This document shows, in pieces, positions 21,560 through 33,521 of a stretch of DNA of 64,000 nucleotides. This stretch comes from Chondrosia reniformis. Lineage: Eukaryota; Porifera; Demospongiae; Chondrillida; Chondrillidae. Under the pieces are notes generated by a model that searched no databases, had not been told where the DNA came from, and saw only the letters and a list, made by a program, of their open reading frames with translations. A program made the translations under genes and the position numbers. Where the stretch lies: assembly GCA_947172415.1 (NCBI GenBank), contig OX359197.1, positions 2,728,001 through 2,792,000 on the forward strand, read 5' to 3'. Each line of letters opens with the position of its first letter. Position 1 is the stretch's first letter.

Positions 21560-24160
21560 GGTCTAGAGTCTATTTATATAGAGGGATACTCTATATAGGC
21601 TTGAGGTATCATGCACCATAGATGTACTCATAGGCACTGGAGAACCAACTAATCCCAAGGTGAGGAGTCATTAAGGATTTACAACCCATATTTTTAGGTT
21701 AAAATAACTAAACATTTTTGCTCGAACCTCCACACATTCTCAGCGATTAACAAGATCAATAAACACATTTGCCTTAAAAAACGGCCGCTTACGGGATGTG
21801 TACACAACATGTACGTGTACGCGTGTGTGCACGCGACCAATGTTCAGGTTTTAATAATTTGTACCATATGTTTGCTACCTTTCTTACTAATTTTGAGGAC
21901 AATTAAACATTGATAATCATTAAGCAGCAGCCTCACAAGTTTATACTGCAAATTATTCATTTCCAACCTATTCTCCCATTTCCCTTTAGTTTTACTATTA
22001 TACTTCATGTCTGAGCTCTCTGGAAAGTAGCTTACTAACTAGCTGACTGGATTCCCTCAGCTTAAATAAGGATATTGGAATAAATTTCAGTGAAGACACA
22101 GACCCAGAAGAAAACAAAGTTGACATCTGAGAAAAGTAGGGCAGCAAAGACATGGTTGACACTTCTCAACTATCGCACATATCAAACATTTTTCCAGGTG
22201 TAATGTTTGTGAATTTCCACCAAAACCGCAAACTGCAAGAAGTAATTCGTCACAAGCATTTCTGGCTATACGGTATTATGCAAGCATTTGTCAACAAAGA
22301 ACTTCTTCTTTTGTATAGTTCCATCTAAATTTATGCTGACATCCCAAAATTTAGGACTTGCTGAAGAAAGAAACAACCCAGGGCTGCATAGAGGGGACAG
22401 TGGTAGGCATTCTGCCCAACTTTTGGGAATCCCTTAAACTGCTTCGAAACCGTCTTATCATTGATCCCCCCCCCCCAAACTTAAGAAAATTTTCATTTTG
22501 CCCCTACTGGCCCCAGGTTCTGTATACACCCATGCAACCTATTTTTATGCTTCATCTGCAGATTGAATGAATGAAGACTGAAGAGTCGATTAGTCCAGTT
22601 CAATACTCAGTCCAGTGCTGAAACTTAGGCACATTTACATTGCTAAATGAAAGGGTGATTGAGAATGAACCCATAAGGTGGCTATTCTGATGTATATAGC
22701 CCATTAAGGCTCATACTATGTCAGCAACAAGATCATATTTTCCCGAACTCCTTAAATATAATAATTATGCCGAGTTTATCACTCAAACATTTATTAAACC
22801 AATGCATACTTGCAAGTCATGTAAATATTGTTATCACAGTCAACTGGAATTAGTTAACTACAACTTTTGTCATTATCAGTTCATCCGAAAAGAAGGACAT
22901 TTTAGCAATCTCAGAGCCTGCATACACATATCACCAAATCATTTGTGCTGAAGAATCTCAATTTTATATTAAAGGCACTACTATTCCAACCTAGTGATTC
23001 TATTTGCAGTGATAATACTTCAGTTGTATCCCAATCATTCTCCATTCACACCTATTGCGGTAAGAATCAAACTGTATAACCTGCACATGACCTTTTCACA
23101 CCTTAGTGTAGACTGAAGATGATGCATCTGCATGCCATATATCAACGAAGGTTCCAGTCTTAAAGGGGTCTCAGTTAGTAACCACAGCAGATTTCATTTG
23201 CCTTGTACGTATGTACGTATATACAGTACAAGTTACAATATACTGAGGTAATCAAATATAAATTTTATAAATAATTCATATTGCTCCAGGAAAGCACCCA
23301 GCAACTGAATGGGCATAGTATCATAAAATTTAGGGTATAATCGGCATTTAAAATTAAGGGATTTTCTAATTACGTCTCCGTTTGTTAAAAACAGACAAAA
23401 TCTGCATTTAAAATGCCATAGGACTATAGAAAAGCTATAGAAAATTTATATTGAAACCAAGTGTTATATTAATAAAATTTATCAATTGGTCAGATCACTG
23501 TGAAACCTAAATATATCATGGTACATGTGTATGACAAACGTCTGGCCAAGTTTTGTTTAATTAAAGTTGCAAAATAGTCCTGATATAATGAAGAATGAAA
23601 GGTTACGATTGCGCAATCTTGTGATGTATTGTGATGTTTCTCCAGTGCGTCACCAACACCCTTGTATGTCAACCTTCTTGGGCAATGAAATAGCTTTGTT
23701 GAGAAATACACCAAACCACTGTTCCAACAAATGACTTCACAGTAAAATTGAGCTAGGCTGATCACTGTTTAGCTATAATACCTCAGACTATACTGTAGAT
23801 GACTATGTCATCAATAGGCAAACTCTGTAAAAAAGGCCTAATGTGAACTAAACCAGGAGAGAGCTTAAATACATTGCATATTTAGTACTAATCAATGGTA
23901 TTGTTTGTTTATCCCCAATTTATGGGAAAATGGAGGCCTAATTAAATATTCTGCTATATTTACGCAAATCCATTAAAAATATTGTGAACATTTGATTCAC
24001 ATGACCCTCCTACTGTATATGGGGTATAAATTGCGTCATTCTAATAATTGCGAAATACAAGAAATATACTGGCTAATAAAACTTCAATCAATTAAATTAC
24101 GTAATCCTACTTACATAGTGTTCTCTAGTGGAGTCTGACCAGGAGTCTTTATCAATTTTT
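21560..24160. other. Intergenic; repeat B/A remnants at 23096-23690
   Basis: A B-module fragment (CACCTTAGTGTAGACTGAAG near 23098) directly precedes a left-end A copy (TACAGTACAAGTTAC near 23223, TCTGGCCAAGTTTTG near 23540) that ends near 23690. Otherwise no gene is supported. A C8-9 run lies near 22468. Confidence 0.5.
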
Positions 24161-24170
24161 CAAACTAACA

Positions 24171-24269
24171 ATGTCTTTCCCAACAGCAGAACAGTCTGGA
24201 TTGTCTGCTCACACAATCGACGCCAAAAAGGCTATAAAGGAAATGCTAACAGACCAGCATTTATACAAG
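24171..24269 (+). CDS. Possible first exon (33 codons)
   Basis: The ATG at 24171 opens MSFPTAEQSGLSAHTIDAKK and continues to TACAAG|GTTTGCC at 24269, ending in phase 0. Composition is protein-like. It could be the first exon of the MULE-type gene beginning at about 26 kb or of an unrelated gene; no link was established. Confidence 0.3.
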
Positions 24270-26000
24270 GTTTGCCTAGCAACTGAAAGCTGGGCAAACA
24301 CAATTATTTATATGCGATCACGTTTAGTTCACAATTAAAACCCTACTATGGTGTTAGCTGTAATTTAATTATTACTAGGGCATACATTTTAAAATGCAAC
24401 CTTTCTGGAAAAAGACCCTAAGGGGTCTAGGCCATGAAGCATAATAGCGGAAGCGACTCCACATTCCACACTGTGCCAAACTTGACAGACCATTGCAATG
24501 CAAACTGCACGCAGTGTAGAGACAGAAAGCAGTATATAAAACAGATTAAGGTGTTAGCTGTCAAAACGAACACGTAGCTTCTGATTGCCCTTAGACAACG
24601 AGAGCTAACTAAGACCATAACATGGACGGCTTCTGGGTTATAGACCATCCTGTAACTTGCACACAAGTCTTAACATATTGTAGCTAAACCGTCAGGCCCT
24701 TGTGTGCAAGTTAGCACCTGTCAGTGTTATTCTTTGCAGTCTATGATTTCCAGTAAACTCACTGTTAACTAATCAGACAAATGAAACTGTGTGCTCTGAT
24801 TGATAAGCGCATCAGCCTTTTTAACAAAAGGAATTTGAATTCTGATGATATATACATGTGCAAAAAATCAAGTAGATATACACCTCTACATTCAGGGTTT
24901 TATTTCGGGGTAGGAGGGTGAGGGGGGAATTCGCCCACCCTTGGATTTAGGTTGCCACTATCGATGAAACTCTGACATTGTAACTAAGCATACTTTACAT
25001 GAAGGCTCACACCCACAATACATTGCATTTCCTAGTAGATTATCTATGGCCAGGCTGTAAGGTAGCTTAAGCGAGGTCAGGTACGTATTGCTGTACCCTT
25101 GTCAGTCATTAACTCTTAGTGACATAAATACGTACATGACCTCTTCCACTACACCTAGCCGGAAGTGAACCCCGTCTTCAGTCAGTACACAATTTGAATA
25201 CCAGTACTACTGTTCTTTACCCAATATTTATTATCATTTTAACAAAAATATTTTCACCCTTGGGGCGTGTAAATTACTGCTTACTTCTTTCATAGACTGC
25301 TTTTTTAGCTCTTCCCTTTCCTTTTGACGAAGCAACTCTATTCTCCTTAGTGTCATCCTTGGACCACGTAAGTTCTCCACGACAAAGCATCTCTTCCTGA
25401 AGCGGCAACACCAACAATTTCGCCAGTGCTGGTGCGCGTAGGTGTTGCTAAAATGGAATGGGACTGGCTTGAACGGAAGTCACGGGTTCTCCGGGAACGG
25501 TTTTCACGTGGAGTCACGTGTTCGTAACGTGTTCGTAACGAACGTTTCCTGGGGGTGTTACTAAAGGGTCTTACTAGGTACAGCACGGATGCCGCTTCCT
25601 GTTTTGTTTCGATATAAATGAATATCATTATAAAATATGCATATCGTTGTAATGGTTAGCGATGAATATTGTTATAAGGGTTATTACCTATACCCTTTAA
25701 CAATTATAAGTTAGCATTTTCAATCATGAATTCCAACTAGGAAAGACAGGATATCTGAATCTACTGATAAAGGTTTTGACCTTTAGGACATCGTGGCGGG
25801 AATCCATATACCTGTTCTGGCAGAATTTTAGCCTCTGTGATGAGAACAAAAGAAAGATGTAACATATGCAAAGGTGGTACATAGACTTCTCTATAATATT
25901 ATATAGCTAGGAAATATATGATTGTAACAATCTCCTACTACAATAGATGTCCAAAAGTGGACAGGTGTTGGAGAAAAACTGCACTACAGAGATTAAAATT
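24270..26000. other. Non-coding; shared repeat segment at 25560-25640
   Basis: GGTACAGCACGGATGCCGCT...CCTGTTTTG at 25590 is the reverse complement of sequence at 34660-34710, and AAAGGGTCTTACTA matches 38050 inverted, so one dispersed repeat family underlies both sites. ACACAAGTC...CTTGTGTGCAAG pieces near 24660-24710 resemble B-module ends. The ORF at 25353-25628 lies inside this repeat and is not supported. Confidence 0.45.
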
Positions 26001-26008
26001 TTAGACAG

Positions 26009-26872
26009 ATGTTTAGCCTGTGTCTCCTCAAAAAAAAGCTGCAGTTATCCTGGATGACAGCAAAGCATATTGCACCCCGTTGTCTGCCCTGTGAAGAGTG
26101 TAACACAGCAGGTTTATCTGTAGTTAAGTGCAGAGTTACGAGTAAGCACAAGGCTGAAAATTCTGAAACACCGAATCTCACATGCAATCAATTACCAAAA
26201 TGCTGCAGCAAGTTGGCTAGCTTGTCCCATATTTCTGACAAAGACGGGAAGCCAGCCTTCATTACTGGTTTCCTTTATGAATACTCAGAGGACAAATGGT
26301 TTGATTGGATACGTTCCTACTCTCTGCAAACTAGTGGAAATTATGTTGCAACAAGAGGCAACAGCGACAGAAAAGGGACTACAAAAGCGGGTATCATTAG
26401 GATAGGCAAAAAGATTAAGCAGTGAGGAACTACATGCACTATTCTTTAACATATTGTACCCCGTTCCATTTCCTTTTAGTTTTCAAATCATTTCATAAAT
26501 ATTTTTTTTCAAAATAATTAATTAAAAGGTATAATTGCAAGTGGTATCTTGTTTTGAACTGTCATCGTGGGGGCCAGCCACACTTAAAAAAGGAAGTTAG
26601 TGACCCACTGTCACGTCGAAATGCACCTGGATCAAGAAAGTGTGGTTGCACAGCTAAGATTAGATGCAGATTGCTAGAAACAGATGAGGAACAACTTCTA
26701 GAAGTGACTCTTCCTCTACCAGAGGTGACTATTTGTCATATAGTAATATGCATATATACAGAAGTGTAATAGTTATCTTTTTCAGGTCCATATAGGACAT
26801 GAGAGTACATCAATGGCTGACATGCTATCTTTTCGACCTTTGACAGAAGTTGAGGAAAGAGTGAATCTATTG
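26009..26872 (+). pseudogene. MULE-type gene: FAR1-like DNA-binding exons
   Basis: The exon ending near 26400 contains KWFDWIRSYSLQTSGNYVAT. The next (about 26530-26724) reads WYLVLNCHRGGQP, then RKCGCTAKIRCRLL, a WRKY-like FAR1-type zinc-binding pattern. After donor GAG|GTGACT and acceptor TTTTTCAG, exon 26786-26872 continues in phase 0 with VHIGHESTSMADMLSFRPL and a helical EVEERV segment. This is the standard N-terminal region of Mutator-like (MULE) transposase genes. It is followed at 27106 by a palindromic repeat and then by the transposase tail at 29024, so the catalytic DDE core between them is not visible. Confidence 0.6.
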
Positions 26873-27105
26873 GTAACTGAAATTCATATACAGTACTGCT
26901 TAAAATTACTTTACCAAAAATACACGAACCAAACAAATGTAGTCCTCGTAGGTTTCGCGTGTACTCGAACGATTAACACCATACATTCATTTAATTGACA
27001 AATAATAATGCAGCATTTTGACGTGTGAAATTGTTATTTCAACGGAGAGATGGCTCGTAAACCTTTTAAAGGTTATTCATGAATAGCTGCAGCTATATAT
27101 ATATA

Positions 27106-28938
27106 TACAGTGCAAGTTACAATATACAAAGGTAATCTAATATAATATAATATAATATAATATAAATAATTAAATAATTCATATGGCTCCAAGAAAGGAC
27201 CTAGAAACAAAATGGACATATCATCATAAAGTTTAGGGTATAAAACTCGTTTCAAATTAAGGGATTTTTATTTAGGCCTCCGTTTCTTAGAAAACGGAGG
27301 ACAAAGTTTGCATATAAAAGGCCATAGGACTATAGAAAACCTATGGGAAATTTATATGCAAACCATGTGTTATATTAATAAAAAATTTCAATTTGTCAGA
27401 TAACTGGGAAATCAACATATATCATGGTACATGTGTATAAGAAACGTCTGGCAAAGTTTTGCTTAATTAAATGAGCAAAATAATCAAAATATAATGAAAA
27501 ATTCAAAGTTACGATTGCGCAAGCTGGTGATATATTATGATGTTCTTCTAATGCGTCACCAACACCTTTGTATGTCGCTCCGTAAACATTTAGTGAATCA
27601 TGTGACGTTGCGAAAACGTCACCGGCTCGTTGCTAAAGAAGATCATCCTTTCGAGAACGGCTATGACAAGTCGACGCTCTCCTACGAGAAGGAGCTACCG
27701 AATAAGCAAGTTGTAGCGAAGGTTAGATAAAGCGTATTTGTATACGTTCATGTAAAGGTTAAGCCAGAAATGTTGCTATATATATAGCCTGAAGGACAAT
27801 TCTGCCTCAAACTTAATGGGAACGTATACAAATACGCTTTATCTAATCTTCGCTACAACTCGCTTATTCGATAGCTCCCAATATTGATGCAAAAGAAATT
27901 CGTTTAGTCGACCGTGTTAAAACTTCGGTAATTTAAGCTCTGTCTTCTCTTCTTGTGTTTTTGTTCATATTTTTACTTGCAATTGTCCATGTTTAGGAAT
28001 AAGGAGTGTTATATATTATGCATGTTTAAATACAATCAAGTACTACACAGTGCAAGTTACAAATTTATGCACGGATGCAAGTGACTCCCAAGATAATCAC
28101 ACTGAGGTAGATAATATAATACAGATGGAAATGACTCCCAAAATAATCACAATCAGGTATATTAAACGCTACAAGACTTTAGCCACACTGAAATTCTCAA
28201 CTGCTGCATACAGAGTAGTAGTCTCTACAGATCATATAAGGTTAAACGCATGGCCTTCCAATTACCTTTTCACACCTTAGTATAGACTGAAGATGATGCA
28301 TCTGCATGCCATTATCAGCAAAAATTCCAGTCTCATGCATGGGGTCTCAGCCAATAATCACCGCAGATTTGACTTGCCTTGAGTGTGAGCTAGGAGTACT
28401 GTTGGTTGCTTTCATGCATTCACATAAACAACAGGGTGAGAGACAATTTGGTAACTTGCACACAAGGGACATTGTTCATGAAATAAATTAAAGGCCCCAG
28501 CCTTTATGTCCCTTGTGTGCAAGTTACCAAATTGTCTCTCACCCTGTTGTTTATGTGAATGCATGAAAGCAACCAACGGTACTCCTAGCTCACACTCAAG
28601 GCAAGTCAAATCTGCGGTGATTATTGGCTGAGACCCCTGCATGAGACTGGAATTTTTGCTGATAATGGCATGCAGATGCATCATCTTCAGTCTATACTAA
28701 GGTGTGAAAAGGTAATTGGAAGGCCATGCGTTTAACCTTATATGATCTGTAGAGACTACTACTCTGTATGCAGCAGTTGAGAATTTCAGTGTGGCTAAAG
28801 TCTTGTAGCGTTTAATATACCTGATTGTGATTATTTTGGGAGTCATTTCCATCTGTATTATATTATCTACCTCAGTGTGATTATCTTGGGAGTCACTTGC
28901 ATCCGTGCATAAATTTGTAACTTGCACTGTGTAGTACT
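27106..28938 (+). mobile_element. Composite A module plus perfect B palindrome
   Basis: An A copy starts with TACAGTGCAAGTTAC at 27106 and is followed by two inverted B modules whose outer end is CACTGTGTAGTACT at 28938. Inside, 27775-27880 repeats part of A inverted. The element lies in the gap between the FAR1-like exons and the transposase tail of the MULE gene, so it either entered an intron or replaced coding sequence. No ORF of its own is supported. Confidence 0.75.
28039..28938. repeat. Long palindrome, ~432-bp arms, 37-bp loop
   Basis: Position x on the left pairs with 56977-x (56978-x near the centre, because of one single-base indel at GCATGGGG/GCAGGGG). The arms are almost identical over about 430 bp; even a 77-codon reading frame is preserved letter for letter on opposite strands (28050-28280 and 28697-28927). 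The loop is about 28471-28507. Confidence 0.95.
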
Positions 28939-29023
28939 ATATATAGATAGATAGATAGATTGATCTCAAACTTAAAGGTTTACTCACAGTTACATAGGTT
29001 GTACATGCATATGTATAATTTAT

Positions 29024-30590
29024 TAGGTTTAACTGGTCACCGCGCCCATACAATGGTTAGATGGCTTAACAAGGGCTCAAATGGAGTAAATGCAAAGGAC
29101 AAGGCAGGAATACTGAGTATTCTAAAGGCTTTAGCATATACCACAACAGGTGAGACAACTATAAACAGTTTAATTACATATATTATATTGCTATACCTCC
29201 TATATCATGACTAATTCTTGATAGAAGAAAGATTTCAAACAACTGTAACAGCCATTAAACAGAGGGAATGGTATAATACTAACCAAAAGCTGCAAGTGTA
29301 CCTACAGAAGGAATGGCTGAATTGCAAACCGGTATAGTGAACACATGCATGACTGAATATGATAATTTTGGAATTGCCTTTTTAATTGATACATAGCTAT
29401 GGGCACACACATACAGAAACAGCTTCTATGCTGGTGTTGATACTGACAACTTAACAGAAGCATTCAACAATTCAATGGGATCCAGATACTTGCAACACAG
29501 AGCAGATACAACGGTGTACTCTCTTGTACAAGTGCTAGTTGATGTTGTATTCCCTAAACAGGCCAAAGAGTACACCACAGCACTAACCCAAGCTAGTACA
29601 TCCTACCGTGTCCCTAGGTATGCTCTGCCTGAATATTATTTAAATAGACCACCACAGATACAGGGTGAAGTTTTAAGGCAGATAAGTCTATCAAAAAGAT
29701 ACCACCAAAATGACATCGTGGATGAAGGGAATGGTTGTTACATAGTGTCAGATGACAGATACAACACTATAAATATTCCAGAAGGTAAGATAAAACATTC
29801 CATGTCCAAGGTAAGATCTAGAGTTATTTGGATTATAAACTTAATATCTACCAATTTAGGTAAATGTAGTGCTACTACTTTACGAAGAGTCTAATTCCCT
29901 GCAAGCATATGTTTGCGGTTTTTTCAAAATTTCCTAAATGGAACTGGTATAATTTACCTGATTCTGTTACAAGATCATGCTACCTGGTGCTCAACACTAA
30001 TGACAGCATCAGCTACTCTACTAATGACTGTGAACATGGCCATCAAGAAAGCATCACCCAAGACAACAAATCAGAGTCACTGCCCCTGAAATACACTTCA
30101 GCACGTCAAGTAAAAATGGCTCAAAGGCAGCTACACGACATACTGCAGAAGTGTATTTCAGTGCTATATTACAATGCCAACCTAAACGATCTGCAGCAGA
30201 CAGCAAAAGCAGCTGGTACAGTTTACAATAACCTTACCAAGTTTGCTGAGGATGACAATGGTGGTATTCCTATATTGTGTGGAACAAAACGGAAAGCATC
30301 ACTAAAACATTCAGCCCTGAATGTAAGCATATATCCATAGATGCATGTATCATTACAACTCTATATGCATTCCACATATATCTGCATTATATGCAATATA
30401 AGGAGCTAGGAGTAAGAGAAGTAGACTTGATGAACCATTGCTAAAGGTAGTTCACCAAGTTGGAAGACCACAGAAAAAAGCATTGGTGAAACGGCAGCTA
30501 CCACTGACCCGCCAAGTGAGTAAGGCAACCAGACTATTGAGAAAAGCAAAAAAAGGGTAACCTTTTTGGTATGTAAATCTGGTATTAGGT
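29024..30590 (+). pseudogene. MULE-type gene: transposase tail and SWIM zinc finger
   Basis: Exons at about 29024-29150, 29225-29333, 29396-29785 and 29871-30322 join in phase. They read HRAHTMVRWLNKGSNGV, WYNTNQKLQVYLQKEWL, then HTYRNSFYAGVDTDNLTEAF and SRYLQHRADTTVYSLV, the conserved C-terminal stretch of MULE transposase domains (W...R...G..TNN.TEAFN). A SWIM finger follows (CYYFTKSLIPCKHMFAVFSK). The CxC half is out of frame by one base: adding a base at 29870 would give CSC, so a single-nucleotide deletion probably disables the ORF. A basic tail (RSKRSRLDEP, GRPQKKALVKRQ) follows at 30395-30530. Confidence 0.7.
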
Positions 30591-30738
30591 TCTATTATGT
30601 ATTTAAATACCTATATAATAATGTCATTTAGGAGTCAGAAAGAATAAACAATCCACAAAAATTGAAACAATTACCAAGCTATCAAAAAAACAAGCCAAGT
30701 TTAAGCTCCAAAAAGTTAAAGCAAAGTATATACATTTA

Positions 30739-32638
30739 CAGTGTAGTCCACTTAATTCGAATCCATTTTCGACGAAATTTCGCCTATTTCGAATAGAACT
30801 TGGATTCCCTGTATAGTCCCAGTACATCAATTTCGTTGGGAATTTTCGTTTATTTGGAAGAGAATACGGAAGTATGTTACACAAAGAAGAGAGCCTCAAA
30901 GTTATTTAGGCGTCAATCACACCTTTAACGGTTAAGAATGTTTTAGTAAATCGTCATTAATTATTCTCAGTGCGGTGTTATTCTCTAGCTATGCAACGTT
31001 CACGCTACCAATCACTTACCCTCAAACGAAAACTAGAGATTATCGATCTTGTGGACAACGCTCCATCTGGAAAGAAGAAAAAGGACATTGCTACTGAAGT
31101 AGGAATTACAGCGAGTACCCTCAGCACTATTCTGAAAAACAGGGATACTCTACAGACTAGCTATACATTTGGAAGCAGCAAAAAAAGCGTAACCGAGACC
31201 CTACACGTCCTGATGTAGATGCAGCATTATTTCAGTGGTTTACAGCAGCTAGAACACAGTCTGTGCCCATAAGTGGTGAAATCCTAAAAGGTAAGGCTGA
31301 AGAGCTTGCATCTGGACTTGCTCTTGTGGCTGGCTCTTACGATGGAAGGTCAGGCATAATATCAAATACAAAGCTGTATCAGGTGAAAATGCAGCAGTTG
31401 ATAAAGACATTTGTAGTGATTGGAAGAAATCCACGTTGATGCCACTTTTGGAACGATATAATCCAAATGATATTTTTAATGCAGATGAAACAGGACTCTA
31501 TTGGAGACTCCTGCCTGATAAGACTCATGCAGTGAAGGGAGAAACATGTACAGGAGGTAAAAAAGCAAAGAAAGAGTGACCCTACTTGTTTGTGCCAACA
31601 TGACCGGCACTGAAAAGTGCCCCCTTAGGACAATTGGGAAATTCAAGTCACCAAGGTGTTTCCATGGGGTCAGACAGCTTCCAACAGAATACAATGCAAA
31701 CAAGTCTGCATGGATGACTTCACAAATCTTTGAAGCATGGTTGAGGAAATGGGACACTGAGCTGACAACTAAAAGAAGAAAAGTGGCTCTTATTGTGGAC
31801 AACTGTCCAGCTCATCCACATATTGATGCTCTTCAGTCTATAGAGCTATTGTTCCTTCCTCCCAACACTACCAGTGAGATGCAGCCTTGTGATCAAGGTA
31901 TAATCTATGCACTCAAGTGTCATTACAGGAAGTGCATGGTGAAACGCTTAATTCAGTTTATTAACAATAAATCTTCCATGGCTGAATTCAAAATAACCTT
32001 ACTTGAGGCTCTTCAAATGGTACAGATTGCCTGGGATTCTATAACATCAAGCACAATTAGTAACTGTCTCCAAAAAGCAGGGTACTCTTTGCTATCAGCA
32101 GATAATGTGGATTCATCGGAGGAGTTGGGAGAAGATCATGTGAACCTTGAATTTTTAAACCAAGAAGAAGCTATAAGTTTAGAAAAGTACGTTAGCTGTG
32201 ACAGTGACATACAGTGTGCTCCTATGCTAAGTAATCAGGATATTTCAGGTTCAATTAATCAGAGTGTTACAAGTGAAGATGAAACGGATGATTTCGGTGA
32301 TCCTCTTCCCAAAGTTTCCATCCTACAGGCCATTCAGCTTTTAAAGACATTCAGGCTTTTTTAATTTGCAATAGTGCTGATGCAGACAGGTCATACAAAC
32401 TTTTGAGAGAACTGGAAGTGGATCTGTCAAGAGCATCTAAAAATGCCTGCACACAAACCTTACTGACTAATTTTTTGAGAAAGCTGCGTAATTTTCTCTT
32501 TTTCATAATATTTTACTTGTATTTTTTGCTGTTTAGACATCACTTTGCTATTTTGTACATAATCCTGATAATTCAAAATTCCTGTTATTTCAAATTTTTC
32601 CTGATTCCCTAGAGATTCGAATTAAGTGGACTGCACTG
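30739..32638 (+). mobile_element. Tigger/pogo-like DNA transposon, complete with ends
   Basis: The left end CAGTGTAGTCCACTTAATTC (30739) and the right end in reverse complement CAGTGCAGTCCACTTAATTC (32638) form terminal inverted repeats. TA lies outside both (30737-30738 and 32639-32640), giving a TA target duplication. Length is 1900 bp. It sits between exons of the MULE-type gene. Confidence 0.9.
30991..32364 (+). pseudogene. Tigger/pogo transposase (DDE_1), frameshifted
   Basis: ATG at 30991 starts a CENP-B-type helix-turn-helix (YQSLTLKRKLEIIDLV ... DIATEVGITASTLSTIL). In another frame VDAALFQWFTAAR and GEILKGKAEELA give the second DNA-binding module. The DDE core reads NADETGLYWRL (first Asp, ~31483), VALIVDNCPAHP (second, ~31795) and MQPCDQGIIYALK (third, ~31885). 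The terminal part from 31576 to the TAA at 32364 is one open frame. At least two frameshifts (near 31190 and 31340-31350) break the N-terminal half. Probably inactive, but the ends are intact. Confidence 0.8.
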
Positions 32639-32781
32639 TATATATGAATGTGATTTCTTAACACTTACAACATTTACTATTAATTACTTCCTTATAATGA
32701 GTAATAGAACATGCATGTTTCCTTTGTGAAGTTGCAGTTAACACCTGCATACTATGTACAATATATCTCTATTACATGCAG

Positions 32782-33483
32782 TTGTCATGAAGATTTTAAA
32801 GGGGGAATTGAAGTGCCTGGCAACATGCCTATAACTGCTGCTAGCAAGAATGTCACTATAGGTATATCATGCCTATATGCATGTAAATCTTTGAGTACAA
32901 TTATGTATGTATTAATTATCTGCATGCTTGCAGAGAATGGATTCAAAAATAATGCACTGCAGCCTGATGTAATCAAGTTGACCCACAAAATTTGCACAAC
33001 ACAAGAGGTACAACTCTTTAAATTGTTACATTCTTGTTCACATCTATTATATGACAGACACGTATGCGCAAATTAACAGACTTACATCAACATCATCACA
33101 GATGATACGGATTGTAACCCGGAAGACGGCTACCCAAATCCATGGGGTAATCTTAGTGTTGAAAATTGGTGGATTCTGACACAAACACAAGAGAACATAG
33201 TAAGTTATACAAAGTGTCACACTATAGTAAGCCCTATAACTAACTATATGGACCTATTTATTTGCATGTATCATAAATGATGTTTCTACATGTATATGCA
33301 AAGGTCAAAGGTTTCTAAAAAAGGCAAGGAGTAATAAGATTCCCAGAATTGATGGAGGGCATGGCTCTTTGTTTTGTGAGGATTTTGATAGCCTAAGACC
33401 AAAAACATGGCTAACTGACTCAGTGAACTTAATTTTAGACTAACATTTTATTCATTGGTTTTTTATACACTATAAGCTACCTG

Positions 33484-33521
<38 letters not shown>

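Larger units (their letters stand above)
18484..21560 (+). mobile_element. Gag-like plus tyrosine-recombinase element (DIRS/Ngaro-related)
   Basis: A GC-richer block stands out from its surroundings. It contains a gag-like ORF with a zinc knuckle and, 84 bp downstream, a tyrosine recombinase, with no RT or RNase H between. Ends were not determined; these coordinates cover the compositional block. In DIRS and Ngaro elements the order is gag, RT-RNase H, tyrosine recombinase, so this looks like an internally deleted or minimal derivative. Confidence 0.5.

Noticed and set aside
28050-28280. 77-codon ORF identical on both palindrome arms
   Set aside because: Identity follows from the palindrome; a DNA-level effect, not evidence of coding.
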